A stretch of 64,000 nucleotides of DNA, taken from the NCBI GenBank assembly GCA_030765065.1, contig CM060978.1, positions 112,263,692-112,327,691 on the forward strand, given 5' to 3'. Each line of letters begins with the position of its first letter. Within the stretch, counting starts at the first letter, position 1. This document shows, one piece after another, positions 10,344 to 22,309 of this stretch. The notes beneath the pieces were generated by a model. It was not told where the DNA came from and did not search any database. It saw only the letters and a program-made list of their open reading frames with translations. The position numbers and the translations under genes are program-made. The stretch comes from Deroplatys truncata. Its lineage: Eukaryota; Arthropoda; Insecta; Mantodea; Mantidae.

Positions 10344-10938
10344 GGGGTAAGTTTTCCAATGTGTAATAATTCCCAAACGTTAGCAGTGTGTTCCACTTGC
10401 TGGAGTGGCAGACGCAGCTACACTTGCCACACCATTCACACCGGTTTCAGTTGGCTGGCTCCATCTATTCAGAGAAGAGGTTCATTTTTGTTGTTTCTTC
10501 ATTGGTGAGTAAATTTTGCAGACCATTGCTTTTTCAGTGATATAACTTATGTGTGTTACACTAGATGTTTTGTTGATACATATATTGAAAAACAAACTAT
10601 TTCTGCATCTAGTGATGCGATTGTTTTCTTTAAATAAATATCATCTTTATTTAAAATTGTGACAAAGCTCAAATATGGCGACATGGCAAGTTTTCCAACA
10701 TAAGGTGAAATTGTGTTACAAATTGAGATGTTTCAGTGCAATAACTAAATAAGTGGCAATAATGTTACAAGTAAATGTAACATTTTGGAGTAACAAACTC
10801 TTAGTGTGAATAAATGATACGGATGTAGATGTAATTTAAAATTTGTGATTAAAATTTTTTAAAATATTTTTTAGACAAGTCTACAAAATTAATTTTGAAC
10901 AATATATAACAACATATCCATTTTTTCACAGATTCACA

Positions 10939-12950
10939 ATGTTCGCAACTATACAAGGAAGACCGATAAAGGCACTTACAGCCGTGATCAAATAATTGCA
11001 GCTTCCTCAGCTGTTACACAAGGAACTAGTATCAGGCGAGCTGCCTTATACTTTCATATCGAACCTAGAACCTTGAACAACTACTTCAGAAGTTATGCCA
11101 CTAAAAAATTGCCTCTAGAAATCGTGTCTGCAGGGCCCTCTCTTGGAAGTTTCCAAGCCTGAACTTCTCTCTCCTGAAGTAGACCTACAATGTCCTGAAG
11201 TGCCATTTGTTGAAGGGCTACAGTCTGAAGTGCTGCCTACAATGCATCCACTGGTCATAGCATGGATAGGTTACAAAAAATGAAGGTATTAAATATTAAT
11301 ATTGTAAGGTGATTAGATTTAAAAATGGTTGTTTTTTGTCAGATAAGCTGCATCAATCATTATACTAATTAGACCTATTTTCGGGTTTATGCATGTTTTT
11401 GATCCTGAAGAGGAAATAATGATGGAGTACCTCATGAAAACATCAGACATATATTTTGGGCTAACTCCCATAGAAGTTATGCAATTTTCACTTATGCTTT
11501 GGCATGTAACTGCACAGTTCCTCCTGGTTGGATAGAAAATGAAATGGCAGGGGCTGATTGGTTTACGTACTTTCTGAAAAGAAACACGACGCTTTCTAAT
11601 AGGAATCGAAGGTACCATATGCCGAGTTACTAGGTTCAACTGAGCAAATGTCAACATGTTTTTCACAAATTTTAAAGTAGTACTAGACTGTTTGAGTTAG
11701 GGCCTAACGACATCTGGAATATGGATGCGACAGGCATTACTACCACCCAAAAGTCAAACAGGATTGTAGCACACTGTGGATTTAAGCAAATAGGTAAATT
11801 AACACTGGCAGAAAAAGGCACATTATTCACTGCAGCACATGCTATAAATCCTGCTGGCAACAGCATTCCACCATTTATGGTTTTCCCAAGAATCAAATTC
11901 CATAATCACTTTAATCGTGAAGGACCTTTGGGGTGCACAGGTAATGCAAACCAATCAGGGTGGATGATTGAAAAGAACTTTGTTTAAGTTTGCTAAACAC
12001 TTTGTGTCTTATGCACAAAGCTCAAAAGAAAATGTCTGTATGCTACTGCTAGATAACCACGATTCTCATCTTTCCAAGTAAATGTCTGTATGCTACTGCT
12101 AGATAACCATGATTCTCATCTTTCCATCTTTCTGCAGAAATGCTGGATTATTTTAAGGACCATCACTGCAACCACAAGTTGCAACCTTTAGACAGAGGGT
12201 TGTATGGTCCACTTAAAAAGCACATAAACACTGCTTAGATTTACACTCATAAATGACCTATGACATCCCCATCTGTTTTGGCTACGGTCACTCCCCAAGC
12301 AATGACACCAGCTAATATTATGGCTGGATTTCGAGTGTGAAGGCTATTTCCACTAAACCCAAACATTTTTACAGACACTGACTTTATGCTATCATAGTTC
12401 ACTGATAGACCCCTCCAGTTGAACCTATTTCTAACCAAACCAACCAAGTTCTTCTCTGTCCAGCCATCCTACACCAAGTAATTCCCAAGAGGCAGTTCCT
12501 TCTACATCAAAACAGCCCTTTCCTTCTCCTGAAGAAGTCCATCCTTTAGAGAAGGCAGCACCAAGGAAGGAAATAAAATGCAGAAGGAAAAAACCGAAAT
12601 CAGCCATTCTGACTGACACAGTAAAGAACATGCTTCAGGAAGGAAGAAAGAAAAGAAAGGAAAGAGGCCAAAGAAAGTGCTAAAATGCAGACTCATAAAC
12701 ATATAAGAAAGAAACTGTGTGGAGACAGCTAAAAACGGAAAGAAAGCATCAAACCTAAGCCAAAGAAAGAAAACAGTAGTGATGAAAATGATGAAAAGTC
12801 TTTGCCTTTATTGTTTTGAATCTTTTGAAAATGTAAAGCCCAAAGAAAAGTGGGTTCAATGCACAATGTGCAAAAAATGGGTACATGAAGCATGTACAAA
12901 TGGGATTTCCTTGTTTTTTTTTTTTTTTGTGTTCATGAATATTATGTTTA
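10939..12950 (+). pseudogene. Pogo/Tigger-superfamily transposase with C-terminal zinc-binding motif
   Basis: The N-terminal Psq-like helix-turn-helix begins at about 10940 (VRNYTRKTDKGTYSRDQI, then SIRRAALYFHIEPRTLNNYF). The catalytic core begins near 11709 (DIWNMDATGITTTQKSN in a +1 frame) and runs through IPPFMVFPRIKF. A later catalytic segment is MLLLDNHDSHLS (about 12041-12075), where the second aspartate is retained. The C-terminus encodes CLYCFESF ... EKWVQCTMCKKWVHEACTNG (12808-12906), a PHD-like cysteine pattern known from some insect pogo transposases. Stops and frameshifts throughout show decay, and a 50-bp tandem duplication disrupts the core. Confidence 0.82.
12031..12125 (+). 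repeat. 50-bp tandem duplication inside the pogo transposase
   Basis: The segment starting AATGTCTGTATGCTACTGCT occurs at 12031 and again at 12081, with one C/T difference before the end. It duplicates the catalytic DNHDSHLS codons, and 50 bp is not a multiple of three. Confidence 0.95.
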
Positions 12951-13227
12951 AGTAAAGGACTAATGTATAAAAAGTCATGCAAAACTATGTGTTTCTTTTT
13001 TCAGTAAAATCTAATTTTTAGTTAATTATAATGTTTATACAGGTATTCCTTCAAATAATGTTTATGGTAAAATAAACATTCTGGTTGTGAATTGAGAATT
13101 ATATTTATTACCTGTTCTGACTCCTTAGAATACTTGGAAAACTTGCCCCTACAAGTTTTCCAACTAGACATGACCATAGTCTTTGTGAATTTTTTAAAAA
13201 AAAACTATAGAAAATTAGTCATGATAT

Positions 13228-14589
13228 TGTGGCATGTGCACAGATTATAGTAATAGTAATACGTCCTCTGGTTACCCAAGTCGAAGGTTGGCAGTTTATC
13301 TGAGGAGGGGCGATTGAGGGGAAACAGTCTCATTGGTGGGGATATGGCGTTAGTGACGCCAAGCTTAGCGGGGTTTACTGAGCATTCTGTGACTAGTCTT
13401 CGCGTGAGGTGAACGGATAGCTGCCCTACGATATGGCGTCCTCGCACGGCAGACACATGGGGTAAGACATTATTATAATAAATCTACTAGTCCATTCCTT
13501 TGCAGTTTTTAATTATGACAGTAGAATAGAATCCTTGCCTCTCCCTTCAGCCAGGAATTATGTTAGTGTAAGAATATTTTTGAGATAACTTTAGCTGCGT
13601 CCTCGTCGTTGCCTCTTAAATTAAAGTTTCCTTTGTTTGATTAACGATCCCTCTCATAAGCGAGTTGCCCTCCTCTGAAGTTAAGTAATTATAAATTAGT
13701 GAGGTACACGACAAATTGGTGTGAGGCGCCGAGGAATTGGTTTGATTTGTTTTGAGATTTTAAGTGCAAAATTTTTTTTTCCCTCCAAATTTAACGGTTT
13801 CTGCTCCACGTGGTCGTGAAAAATGTAAAGTTCTTTCTGGCTAAAGGGTAAGGATTTTTATACTTTAATTTGTGATTCTCTTCTTCTAAATTTTGTTTCC
13901 ATCATTTCTGAAAGTCTGGTGTCGAAATTTCAATTTTGAGTTCATTTTTGCATTTTTTTTTTCCATTGTCTGCCGGCGTGACGCTAAAACTTCTACTCCA
14001 TTTTCCCCTTGTTTTGGCTTCATTTCCTTTAAATTATATCACTGTGTTCCGTTCTTCGTGCTGGTTATTTTCAAAAAAATGTTTTTGTGAAAGTTGAGTT
14101 GTGAAACGAGCGATATAGTTGTAGTTTCAAAATGTGCTCATCACGTGTTGGCTATCTGTTTGCAAATCTTGTTTTCTGTGCTTATTAGCAGTGGTCTGGA
14201 AACGTATAACTTTATATTCCAGTGATTGTTGACGCCAAGCTTAGCGGGGTTTACTGAGCATTCTGTGACTCTTCGCGTGAGGTGAACGGATAGCTGCCCT
14301 ACGATATGGCGTCCTCGCACGGCAGACACATGGGGTAAGACATTATTATAATAAATCTACTAGTTGTCCATTCCTTTGCAGTTTTTAATTATGACAGTAG
14401 AATAGAATCCTTGCCTCTCCCTTCAGCCAGGAATTATGTTAGTGTAAGAATATTTTTGAGATAACTTTAGCTGCGTCCTCGTCGTTGCCTCTTAAATTGA
14501 AGTTTCCTTTGTTTGATTAACGATCCCTCTCATAAGCGAGTTGCCCTCCTCTGAAGTTAAGTAATTATAAATTAGTGAGGTACACGACA
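13228..14589 (+). mobile_element. Miniature non-coding LTR element (TRIM/LARD-like)
   Basis: The left LTR is 13228-13713 (TGTGGCATG ... ACGACA). The right LTR is 5' truncated, about 14226-14589, and shares the segment GACGCCAAGCTTAGCGGGG to GGTACACGACA almost exactly. ATAT flanks both sides (13224-13227 and 14590-14593), a plausible 4-bp target duplication. The 512-bp interior begins with a primer-site-like TTGGTGTGAGGCGCCGAGG and has no coding capacity. Few differences separate the LTRs, so insertion was fairly recent. It sits inside the Gypsy protease region. Confidence 0.82.
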
Positions 14590-14593
14590 ATAT

Positions 14594-15072
14594 GTGTGCC
14601 AATGTCCGGTTTAAGGTATAAGAAAAGGAACTTCATTAAAAAGAAAATTAAAAACTGAACTGAAAAAACAGTTAAAAATTAATTTTAAAAAGTGGGAAAA
14701 CATGTCTTAGTTTACTTAAATGCTTTCAATGACAAGAAGACAGAAATTAAATATTAAGTTCATATATGAATAATTTAATAAAGCCTCCAGGGAAACTTCT
14801 TAGAGTATGAAAACAATGTCAAATTATTAACTCTATATGTAGTAAGAAATGGTGCAAATTCATTCTTAGGGAGAGGCTGGAAGAAAGCTTTACAACTGTA
14901 AATATATCCAGTAAACAGGTTCACAAAACAGAAGCAGTAACTAGCACAAGAGTAGCAACTGTAAATTCTTTGTTTTGGGAACTTTCTGAAGTATTAACAT
15001 ATAAGTCTGGAATTTATAGAGGGGAATTAGTTAAGTTGAAAGAGAATGTGACACCTAAGTATTCTATGCCTA
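14594..15072 (+). pseudogene. Gypsy protease end and reverse-transcriptase start relic
   Basis: The protease C-terminal signature LLGRDW-like NSFLGRGWKKALQL is at about 14852-14895. It is followed by the linker that normally precedes RT: LTYKSGIYRGELVKLKENVT (about 14992-15052) and PKYSMP. At 15073 the frame is interrupted by an insertion, and the RT reading frame continues from 16702. Confidence 0.78.
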
Positions 15073-16120
15073 CTCCCAGTGGTTGCTGCTGTGTAAGAGC
15101 ACAAGAGTACATGAATACCCTAATTTTTGACACCTTGCAGATTGGTTATTTTTCTTTGAATGCTATTACACATAACATAGATGCGGTAATATAAAATCTA
15201 CAGTGTTTAAATCTACCACGCATCTCCTCTAAACTCAATGAGATATGATAACAGAGTCTCGAGCACAACCTGATTTGTGCACTTTTTAGGGGCTTTTGCG
15301 CATGTGTGATACTGGTATGACGTAATTACCTTATGGGTGAAATACACATGGGTTGTGCACGCTTGAAGACATACATTAGCCCTTACCATGCATCTCTCAG
15401 GTATAAGTTTACATCAATGCTACTAGGTAGTAGCACACTACTGCAAAAGTTTCATTCATGCAAGAGTGCAAGGTGGAAGGCTGGGAACCCCCATTTTTCA
15501 GTTTGGCATAAATCCTGCTAGATGGTAGTCACTGAACAGTTATATCAATTCACTCACTGTACAGCGAAATTTAGATTTGATGAGAGTATATGTTATAATT
15601 ATACAAATAGAAAAGTTTATTTCTATATAAATTATGGATTTCTGGTCGAGTTATGGTAAATTATAATATTATAGACTTCAATCATAGGGTGATCAAGACA
15701 TTTGTGCGATTGAAAAACAAACACATGGATTTTCTTTATAAATACATAGTGCCAGTCATGATAACAAACAGACAAATTTTCCCTGTTTAACACTTACCTA
15801 CAGTGCAGTGTAATGTGTATTTATACATAGTGATTAACTTTTTGTGTGGACAGTGTGGAGGGACAGGACATTTTATAAGAACAAATTATGCCTTTTTCCT
15901 GCTTCAGAAAATGCTACTTGGCGAGTGTCAATAAATTAAATTAGTAATATTAATATTTGGCTGATGAAAGAATGCAAATGGAGAATAGTGAAAATCGTAC
16001 CGTGATGGTACTGCAAAAGCTTACACATTACTTCGTTGTTGCTCTAACTGAATTATCACAAAACAATAAAAATCCACAAAATAACCCTTTCGTTTGTCAA
16101 ACAAGTTATACATTATTATT

Positions 16121-16509
16121 CATTCATTCATTCATTCATTATCTGTTTACCCTCCTCTTATGTAGGACTTACACCCCCCAGGACTTACAAGCGGGTGCCT
16201 GGGGTCAGAGGCCCGTCGAGGAGCAGACACTCATGGATCAGACAGAGCATCCAGGATGGGTGATCAGCCCGATGCCTGGTATGGGATGAAGGAAGTAGAT
16301 GAAACGAAATGTTGGTGAAATGGATGAAAGGAAAGGTGATGATGGAGCAGTTGGTGGAATGAATGGCGGGGGAAACCGGAGAACCCGGAGAAAACCCGCC
16401 CAGACGCCGCTTCGTCCACCACAAATCCCACATGCAGGTCCCTGGGATTGAACCCGGGCCGCCTAGATGGGAGGCGAGCGGTCTAACCGCTCGGCCACGG
16501 CGCCGCCAT
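16121..16509 (-). mobile_element. tRNA-derived SINE, family B
   Basis: On the minus strand a tRNA-like head with A box TGGCCGAGCGGTTAGA and B box GGGTTCAATCCC is followed by a conserved GC-rich body with GGGTTCTCCGG and a 3' tail of AATG units. A 15-bp target duplication, TTATACATTATTATT, lies at 16106-16120 and 16510-16524. The intact polymerase III boxes and duplication suggest a fairly young insertion. It differs from the five-copy SINE family at 34, 40, 60 and 61 kb. Confidence 0.9.
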
Positions 16510-16514
16510 TTATA

Positions 16515-16517
<3 letters not shown>

Positions 16518-16563
<46 letters not shown>
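16518..16563. repeat. (ATT)n microsatellite
   Basis: About 15 ATT units start in the 5' target duplication of the minus-strand SINE and were probably expanded from it. Confidence 0.95.
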
Positions 16564-16701
16564 GAGTGCGGCTGCAGTTTTATAAATTTGTTCCTAATCA
16601 TAACCATTATGCAGTAGATGCTATTTCACATTTTCAGGGCTGTGTAAATCTTAACATTTTATGAACACCCAAAATATATACTCAAGAGCTGCTACTGCCT
16701 A

Positions 16702-19080
16702 GAGCCCTACATTTTTCGTTGAAAGAGAAAATTGAGAAAGAAATTGATAGATGAACAAGAGAAGGAATTTTGTCACTGATCCAAATAAGTTATTGGGGCA
16801 CACCAATAGTACCAGTTTTGCAACCTGATGGAAAATTAAGATTATGTGGTGATTATAAAGTATCTCTTATAACCCATATTTGGAGATTGATAGGCATCCC
16901 ATTTCGTGTATTGAGGATCTAATAGCAAATTAACTGAAAGGGGAGACATTTTCAAACATATTGTGCCATCAGCACAACAAAGGGAATGTTTGTTTACAAT
17001 GAAACACCTTATGGTATAGCCTCAGCTCCAGGAATTTTTCAGCAGATCATGGAACAAATACTAAGTGAAATACCAAGCTCTGTATGTTTTTTGGATATCT
17101 CAATAACAGGTGCAGATTGTAACTGACATGTTAAAGCACTTAAAGAAGTCTGTGGTCAGTTGAGTAGCAATGGGTTGACAGTACAAAAAGACAAATGCCA
17201 TTTCTTTTTAAAGTTTAAAATATGTAGGATTTATTTTGAGTAAAGAGGGATTAAAGAATTCACCATCTAAGGTTGAAGCAGTATTGGGAGCACGAAGACC
17301 TATAGACATTAAACTCAGATCATTTTGAGGGTCAGTAGCTTATTACTCAAGATTTTGCAAGAATTTATCAACAATAGCTATACCTTTATACAACTTGAGG
17401 AAAGATTCACCACTTCAATGGGATGCAGCCTGTGATAAATCTTTTATGATTGCAAAGCAATTATTAAGCGAAGTGCCAATATTGAGTCATTATGATTCAG
17501 ACTTACCTTTGAGATTAATAACAGACAGTAGTTCTTATGGATTAGGGTGTGTATTAAGTCAAATCCAGAGAAATGAAACTGAAAAACCTATTTGTTTTGG
17601 ATCAAGATCCTTAACAAAGACTGAAAGAGCATATTCAGTTATAGATAAAGAAGCATTAGCTATTGTTTATTGAGTAAAGCAATATAATCAATAATTGTAT
17701 GGTAGAAAATTAACATTGCTAACATATCACCTTTACTGTGAATCTTTGGGTCGAAAAAAGGATTACCTGCATATACTGCCAGTGGTTTGAAGATATGCCT
17801 TGTTTATGTGTAATTAAGATTATACAAAAAGTGCAGCAAACCAAGCTGATTTCTTATCTAGGTTACCTTTAACTGAAAAGGAATTGGAAACAAATGTGAA
17901 TGTAGTACATTATATAGGAACTTGTCTACAATTTATATAAGTAAATGAAATACCAATTAATGTTAATGATGTAAGATGTGAAACACAAAAGGATTCTGAA
18001 TTGAAAAAAATTTCTGGTTTGTCTTGTATATGGCCAAATGAGTTAGGAAGTGAATTAAAAGCGTACTCCATGAGTCGGAGCGAACTGACTATTGATCAAG
18101 GAATATTGATGTGAGATTACACAGTAATTGAATCCAAAGTTTTAAGAAACCATATACTTAATGAGCTGCATTGTGGTGATTTGGGAATAGTTAGATGAAA
18201 TCTTTGGCATGCTCTTATATATGGTGGCCTTCAATAGACAGGAATATTGAAGAGCTGCCAAATAGTTGTTCACACTGTCTAGGGGAACGCCAAACCCTAG
18301 TAAAGCTCACTTACATGTGTGGGATTACCCACAAAGGCTTGCAAAGGATACACATAGATTTTTTTAGGTCTTAAATAGGAGATTATATTTGATAGTAGTA
18401 GATGTAAATACAAAGTGGTTGGAAGTTGAAGTTCCATCAACTGCAGCTAAGCATGCAATTTAAAAATTAAGATCATTATTTGCCTGATTTGGAATTCCAG
18501 AATAAACTGTATCATTCAATTCAATGGAATTTTATGAATTTTAAAAATTGGATGGAAGTAAACATACTAGTACACCACCACATCATCCTGCTAGTAATTG
18601 ATAAGCAGAGAATTCAGTCAAAACACTCAAGATTAAAATATGTGCTAGGGTCAAAAGAAAATGTATATTTAATTCTTAGCAAATTTTTGTCGGCTTACAG
18701 AAATGCAATATACTGTACCACGAACGAATCTCCAGCAAGTTAATGTTGGTTAACAATTGCACAGTTGATTGGATTCGATTCCACCATCTGTGGCAAAAGA
18801 AGTTGAGAAAAAGCAGGAAAGGCAAATAACTTATGTGGGAGGGGGCAAAGGTTAGGAAATTTGAAGTAGGACAACCAGAGCTAATCTGAGACTACAGGGG
18901 CAAAATAAATGGACAAAAGGGTTTTTCTAAAAAAATCCTAAGCCCAGTTTTGTATCTAGTTAAGTTAGAAAATGGCTTCATACGGAAACGTCATATTGAT
19001 CAGATTATAGATTTGAGAACAGGCTCTAATTATGTACACGAGACCGAAGGTAAAAGCCGACCTTTATTATTTCCTTAAAG
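16702..19080 (+). pseudogene. Gypsy reverse transcriptase, RNase H and integrase relic
   Basis: RT blocks: EKIEKEIDR (about 16725), YWGTPIVPVLQPDGKLRLCG (about 16790-16850), FTMKHLMV near 17000 and a catalytic FLDIS (about 17088) that has lost one aspartate of the usual FLDD. RNase H is the best preserved, open over 17395-17673, with PLRLITDSSSYGLGCVLSQI and RAYSVIDKEALAIVY. Integrase fragments follow (LNELHCGDLG near 18155-18185, then decayed core), and a C-terminal tail RHIDQIIDLRTGS-like near 18985-19030. Numerous stops. The family is close to Ty3/Gypsy elements often annotated K02A2.6-like. Confidence 0.88.
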
Positions 19081-19455
19081 TTGGTGTAGATTGGGGTCAG
19101 TCCACTGGAAAAAGTTCTGATAATTCAGGGGAGGAAGTGCTTGATAGACAATAGATAAATCAATGTATCTCAGACTGTATGATACCTGAAGTTAGCCAGT
19201 CTCCGAGGAAAGGTATGAGATGTTCTATCTCACAGAGGATATCATCCCCAGGTGAACATGTTAGTTCAACTGAGAGTAGGCATTATCCGGTAAGGCCCAA
19301 GAAGCTAGTGATACGCCTAGACCTGCAATAGTTTGAGTTGTGTTTGAAGTTATATTGTTTTAAGTTGTTTGTGTGTAAAAGATCGTTATTTTAAATGTTC
19401 AAATGTGTAATGTTAAATGTTCATTAAGGGGTTTTAAAGTTTATGCAGGAGGAAG

Positions 19456-19763
19456 TGTTGTTGGCCACATCAGCTATGTAAACCAGAGAGTGACTAAAGA
19501 ACTGGCAAGTGAACACTTAACACCAAGAATGAACACAATCGCCTAGCAAAAGTAAGTTTAAGAATTTTGGCGGTCAAGCGTCAGTAACAGAGCATTCTTG
19601 CCGTGTCTGCCAAGCAAACCATTAGATGTCCACTTTACGAGAGCCAGCCATGACTTGATATTAAGGATGCACTGCCAGCATATTACAACCAGAAACCATG
19701 TTATTTCTATACCTTCCTTAAAGAGACATTGATAGATGTGCTTGCAGGGGTTAGGGCATTACA
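19456..19763 (+). repeat. Gypsy 3' LTR
   Basis: Starts TGTTGTTGGCCACAT directly after the polypurine tract and ends GGGCATTACA. It lacks four bases (GTCA) near its start that both left LTRs have. Confidence 0.9.
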
Positions 19764-21156
19764 AACACAAATCACCTGCATATAACAATACAGTTCATAA
19801 CCAATTCAACTACATTCTCTCATTTTGTAACAGCCTCATAATCATTTCTGCACTCATTTTCTCACACTTCTTGAACTCTTTCTAAATATTTTCCTATCTC
19901 ATAACTAAAGAGAGACAAAACATGAAATTTCATATTGTAAACCATGATTACTATCATTATTGGAACAAGTGTTCTTATGTTTTGCAATATAAAATTCAAT
20001 TCATGGGACAAAAGGTTTCATATTTCACAGTATTTTGGTAACATTTTTCATATTTTATGAAAATCTTATTTTTTTTAAAATGTTATAAGATTTACAATTT
20101 TTTTTTCTTAAAATAATTTCTGTTATTAATGAACCAGACTTTCTATTTGGGCAGTTTTCTATGAAACACATGTAGAAAACCCAAGCCACTCTTTCCAGGA
20201 AATGCACCAGAAAAATCTGCCACCCTTTCCAACAAGTCTTACAGTTGAGAAAATTTAGCACTTCCTCTATGTAACATCATGTCACATTAAAATTATATGC
20301 CCTCTATTCTTGAAAAGTTTTTATTTTCATGAGCTGTTGCTTTTGGTGGCATACTGCAATTAGCAAGGTCAAAGTAACCAGTACCTAACTTCTTTTCTCT
20401 TTTTCTAAATTTAAGGGTTTCACAGTGATTAAATTCTATGAACTCCTTGCAATTTAATTTGATATTTTATTGTTAAATATAACATATCTACAAAATATAT
20501 TTTTTTAAACTAATGAAGTGGACCTACTCTAAACTCTGTAGAAAATATTTTGGCTTTAAAGTATGTATATTTTCCATATTATTTTGATATTTTTTCTTCA
20601 TATTTTGCCTATTTCTACTCGTAACCAACTCGCTACTTTTGCTGAAAATTCTTTTTGTCAGCTCCTTATTCTCCTGATTATTTATTTCCTAATCCCCCTT
20701 CCATACCTCTGTTTTCTTACAGTTAAAGACATAGTATTGATAAGGAACTCAAATTTCATAACTTTTGAAAAATGTCATGTGTCATTTATAAATTCTTTAG
20801 TTTATTTTTGACATATTATCTACTCTCAAATTTTGGCAATTCTGGTTCTAGATACAAATTTCTAAGTTGCTTGAGAAGTTTTGTCACGTCTAGTGAAAAG
20901 ATTGTACATTCAAGCTGTTATCCACTTTAGTTCACTTTTTCTGCTCTCATTCTGAACCATAAGCAAAAAGCTGCTTACTATTGTCAGATTAAAAAAAGTT
21001 ACATGGGAATATCTTAATGTGCAAGTGTGTTTCATTCTTGTTTTATTTTGCTGCTATTATAGATAAAGTTTGGAAATGGAAGTATTTGGGTTAGAATGCT
21101 TGTTATTGAGACTGCATATCCTTCCTTACTTCACAACCTCAACTGAGTCAAGGTTT

Positions 21157-21198
<42 letters not shown>

Positions 21199-22300
21199 AA
21201 GACAAAAGGTTTGAGGGATTTTGTTCAAATGCCACCAGAAGTAGCTTAGATGAGTGAGTACAACAGTTGGCTCAAGATGGAATGAAGAGGTTGGGAGATA
21301 TAATTTGTTTTTTCTAATTTTTGCTATCAGCAAATTATTTGGGAAATTTTGGATAGTATAAAAAGGCACATTGCAAGCCAATGCCATGTGAGTGCAGCAA
21401 AGACATGCAAATGGCAGAGCAAAATCTTTGAGGCCACTGAATGTTCAAACTATGCAGAGAAAGTTATTGTCCCCTTCTAAGGAATTTATATACTTTATCC
21501 CACAGAATGACTATTTTCACTCCTTCGCTTTGAGTTCGCACATATGTATCAGAAGGTATTGTATTGTATTTATTTCATCCATAAATGGATAAGTTTAAAA
21601 CAAATGCAATTTACTTGCTTTAAAAAGCATGTACTTTTCAGAAACTGTAAGTCTGATTGAACTTAAAGCCTAATAACCGATTCACATTTTAGATTATAAC
21701 ACAGTATGAGGTGTATAATGCAATATCTTATTGTGTGTTTGTTTTGCAGCATTCTTACTCTTCGCATTCACTTTGGTTTATAACATAAGGTTGATAGTGA
21801 CTTGTATTTTGAAAGCTATTAGGAACTACTTGTTTTGCTGATAAGTTACTTCTATAAATTAACAGAAAAATTCAAATCAATGAGGCAAGGGAACTGAAGC
21901 TTGATTTAGGTACACACAGAAAAACTGGAAAATGGACCATGATGCTAGTGAAAAGTTTGAAACATGCATTTTTTGTGTACATTACTGTAAATCACTTACA
22001 GAGTAGCTGGAGCTTATTTGAAGCTTCAAATCCCTCTTATTTTTAGTTAGTATAATTTTGTTTATACATGCAAATTCAAATTTATTGTTCAGTATACAAA
22101 GTGTAAGACATTGTGCTTTTTATGAACATTGTCAAGTCTCACTCTCACCAAGAAACTCATAGATTCTAAACACACACATGAGACTCAATAAAACAAAGAT
22201 GTAAAAGATTTATCATCATCAAAAGGTCCTAAAGATACTTGTCAACAGTGTAAAGTGTTATTTAAAAACGTTTGATTAATTTTAACTTAAACTTGCATTT
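19764..22300. other. Gene-free intron stretch
   Basis: AT-rich with long T- and A-runs. No exon, conserved protein segment or terminal repeat is recognised. It contains one AGC microsatellite. Confidence 0.6.
21158..21194. repeat. (AGC)n microsatellite
   Basis: Twelve AGC units. It lies in an intron, so the homopolymer peptides it could encode are not meaningful. Confidence 0.95.
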
Positions 22301-22309
22301 GGTATGGTA

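Larger units (their letters stand above)
10344..13149 (+). mobile_element. Pogo-like DNA transposon inserted in the Gypsy element
   Basis: Terminal inverted repeats: the left end is GGGGTAAGTTTTCCAATG and the reverse complement of the right end is GGGGCAAGTTTTCCAAGT. Both ends are flanked by the TA target dinucleotide (10342-10343 and 13150-13151). The 2.8-kb interior carries a Psq-type helix-turn-helix, a DDE_1-type transposase and a C-terminal cysteine motif. It lies inside the Gypsy protease region, so it is younger than the Gypsy. Confidence 0.85.
15073..16695. mobile_element. Unclassified 1.6-kb insertion in the Gypsy RT
   Basis: TGCCTA is duplicated at 15067-15072 and 16696-16701, and removing the insert plus one copy rejoins the Gypsy frame exactly, so the borders are well defined. 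The ends (CTCCCAGTGGTTGCTGCTG and GAGCTGCTAC) show no clear inverted repeat or LTR. Inside are a SINE and an ATT repeat. No protein motif is recognised. The 6-bp duplication would fit several element classes. Confidence 0.75.
8677..19763 (+). mobile_element. Ty3/Gypsy LTR retrotransposon carrying nested insertions
   Basis: Two LTRs at the left end and one at the right (about 310 bp each) bound gag, protease, reverse transcriptase, RNase H and integrase relics in the normal Gypsy order on the plus strand. A polypurine tract (GCAGGAGGAAG) ends at 19455, directly before the 3' LTR. Three other elements interrupt it: 10344-13149, 13228-14589 and 15073-16695. Removing them leaves about 5.3 kb, a normal Gypsy size. 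It sits in the intron between Nrg exons 27249-27414 and 8290-8500, on the opposite strand to the gene. Many stops and frameshifts show it is dead. Confidence 0.9.

Noticed and set aside
12247..12702. Overlapping minus-strand open frames in the pogo element
   Set aside because: Shadows of a charged, repetitive plus-strand linker in the transposase.
16440..16506. A tRNA gene (A and B boxes, cloverleaf-like)
   Set aside because: It is the head of a SINE with a conserved body, AATG tail and 15-bp target duplication, so not a functional tRNA gene.
21148..21387. Minus-strand frame with a polyleucine run
   Set aside because: AGC microsatellite in an intron; no flanking conserved protein.
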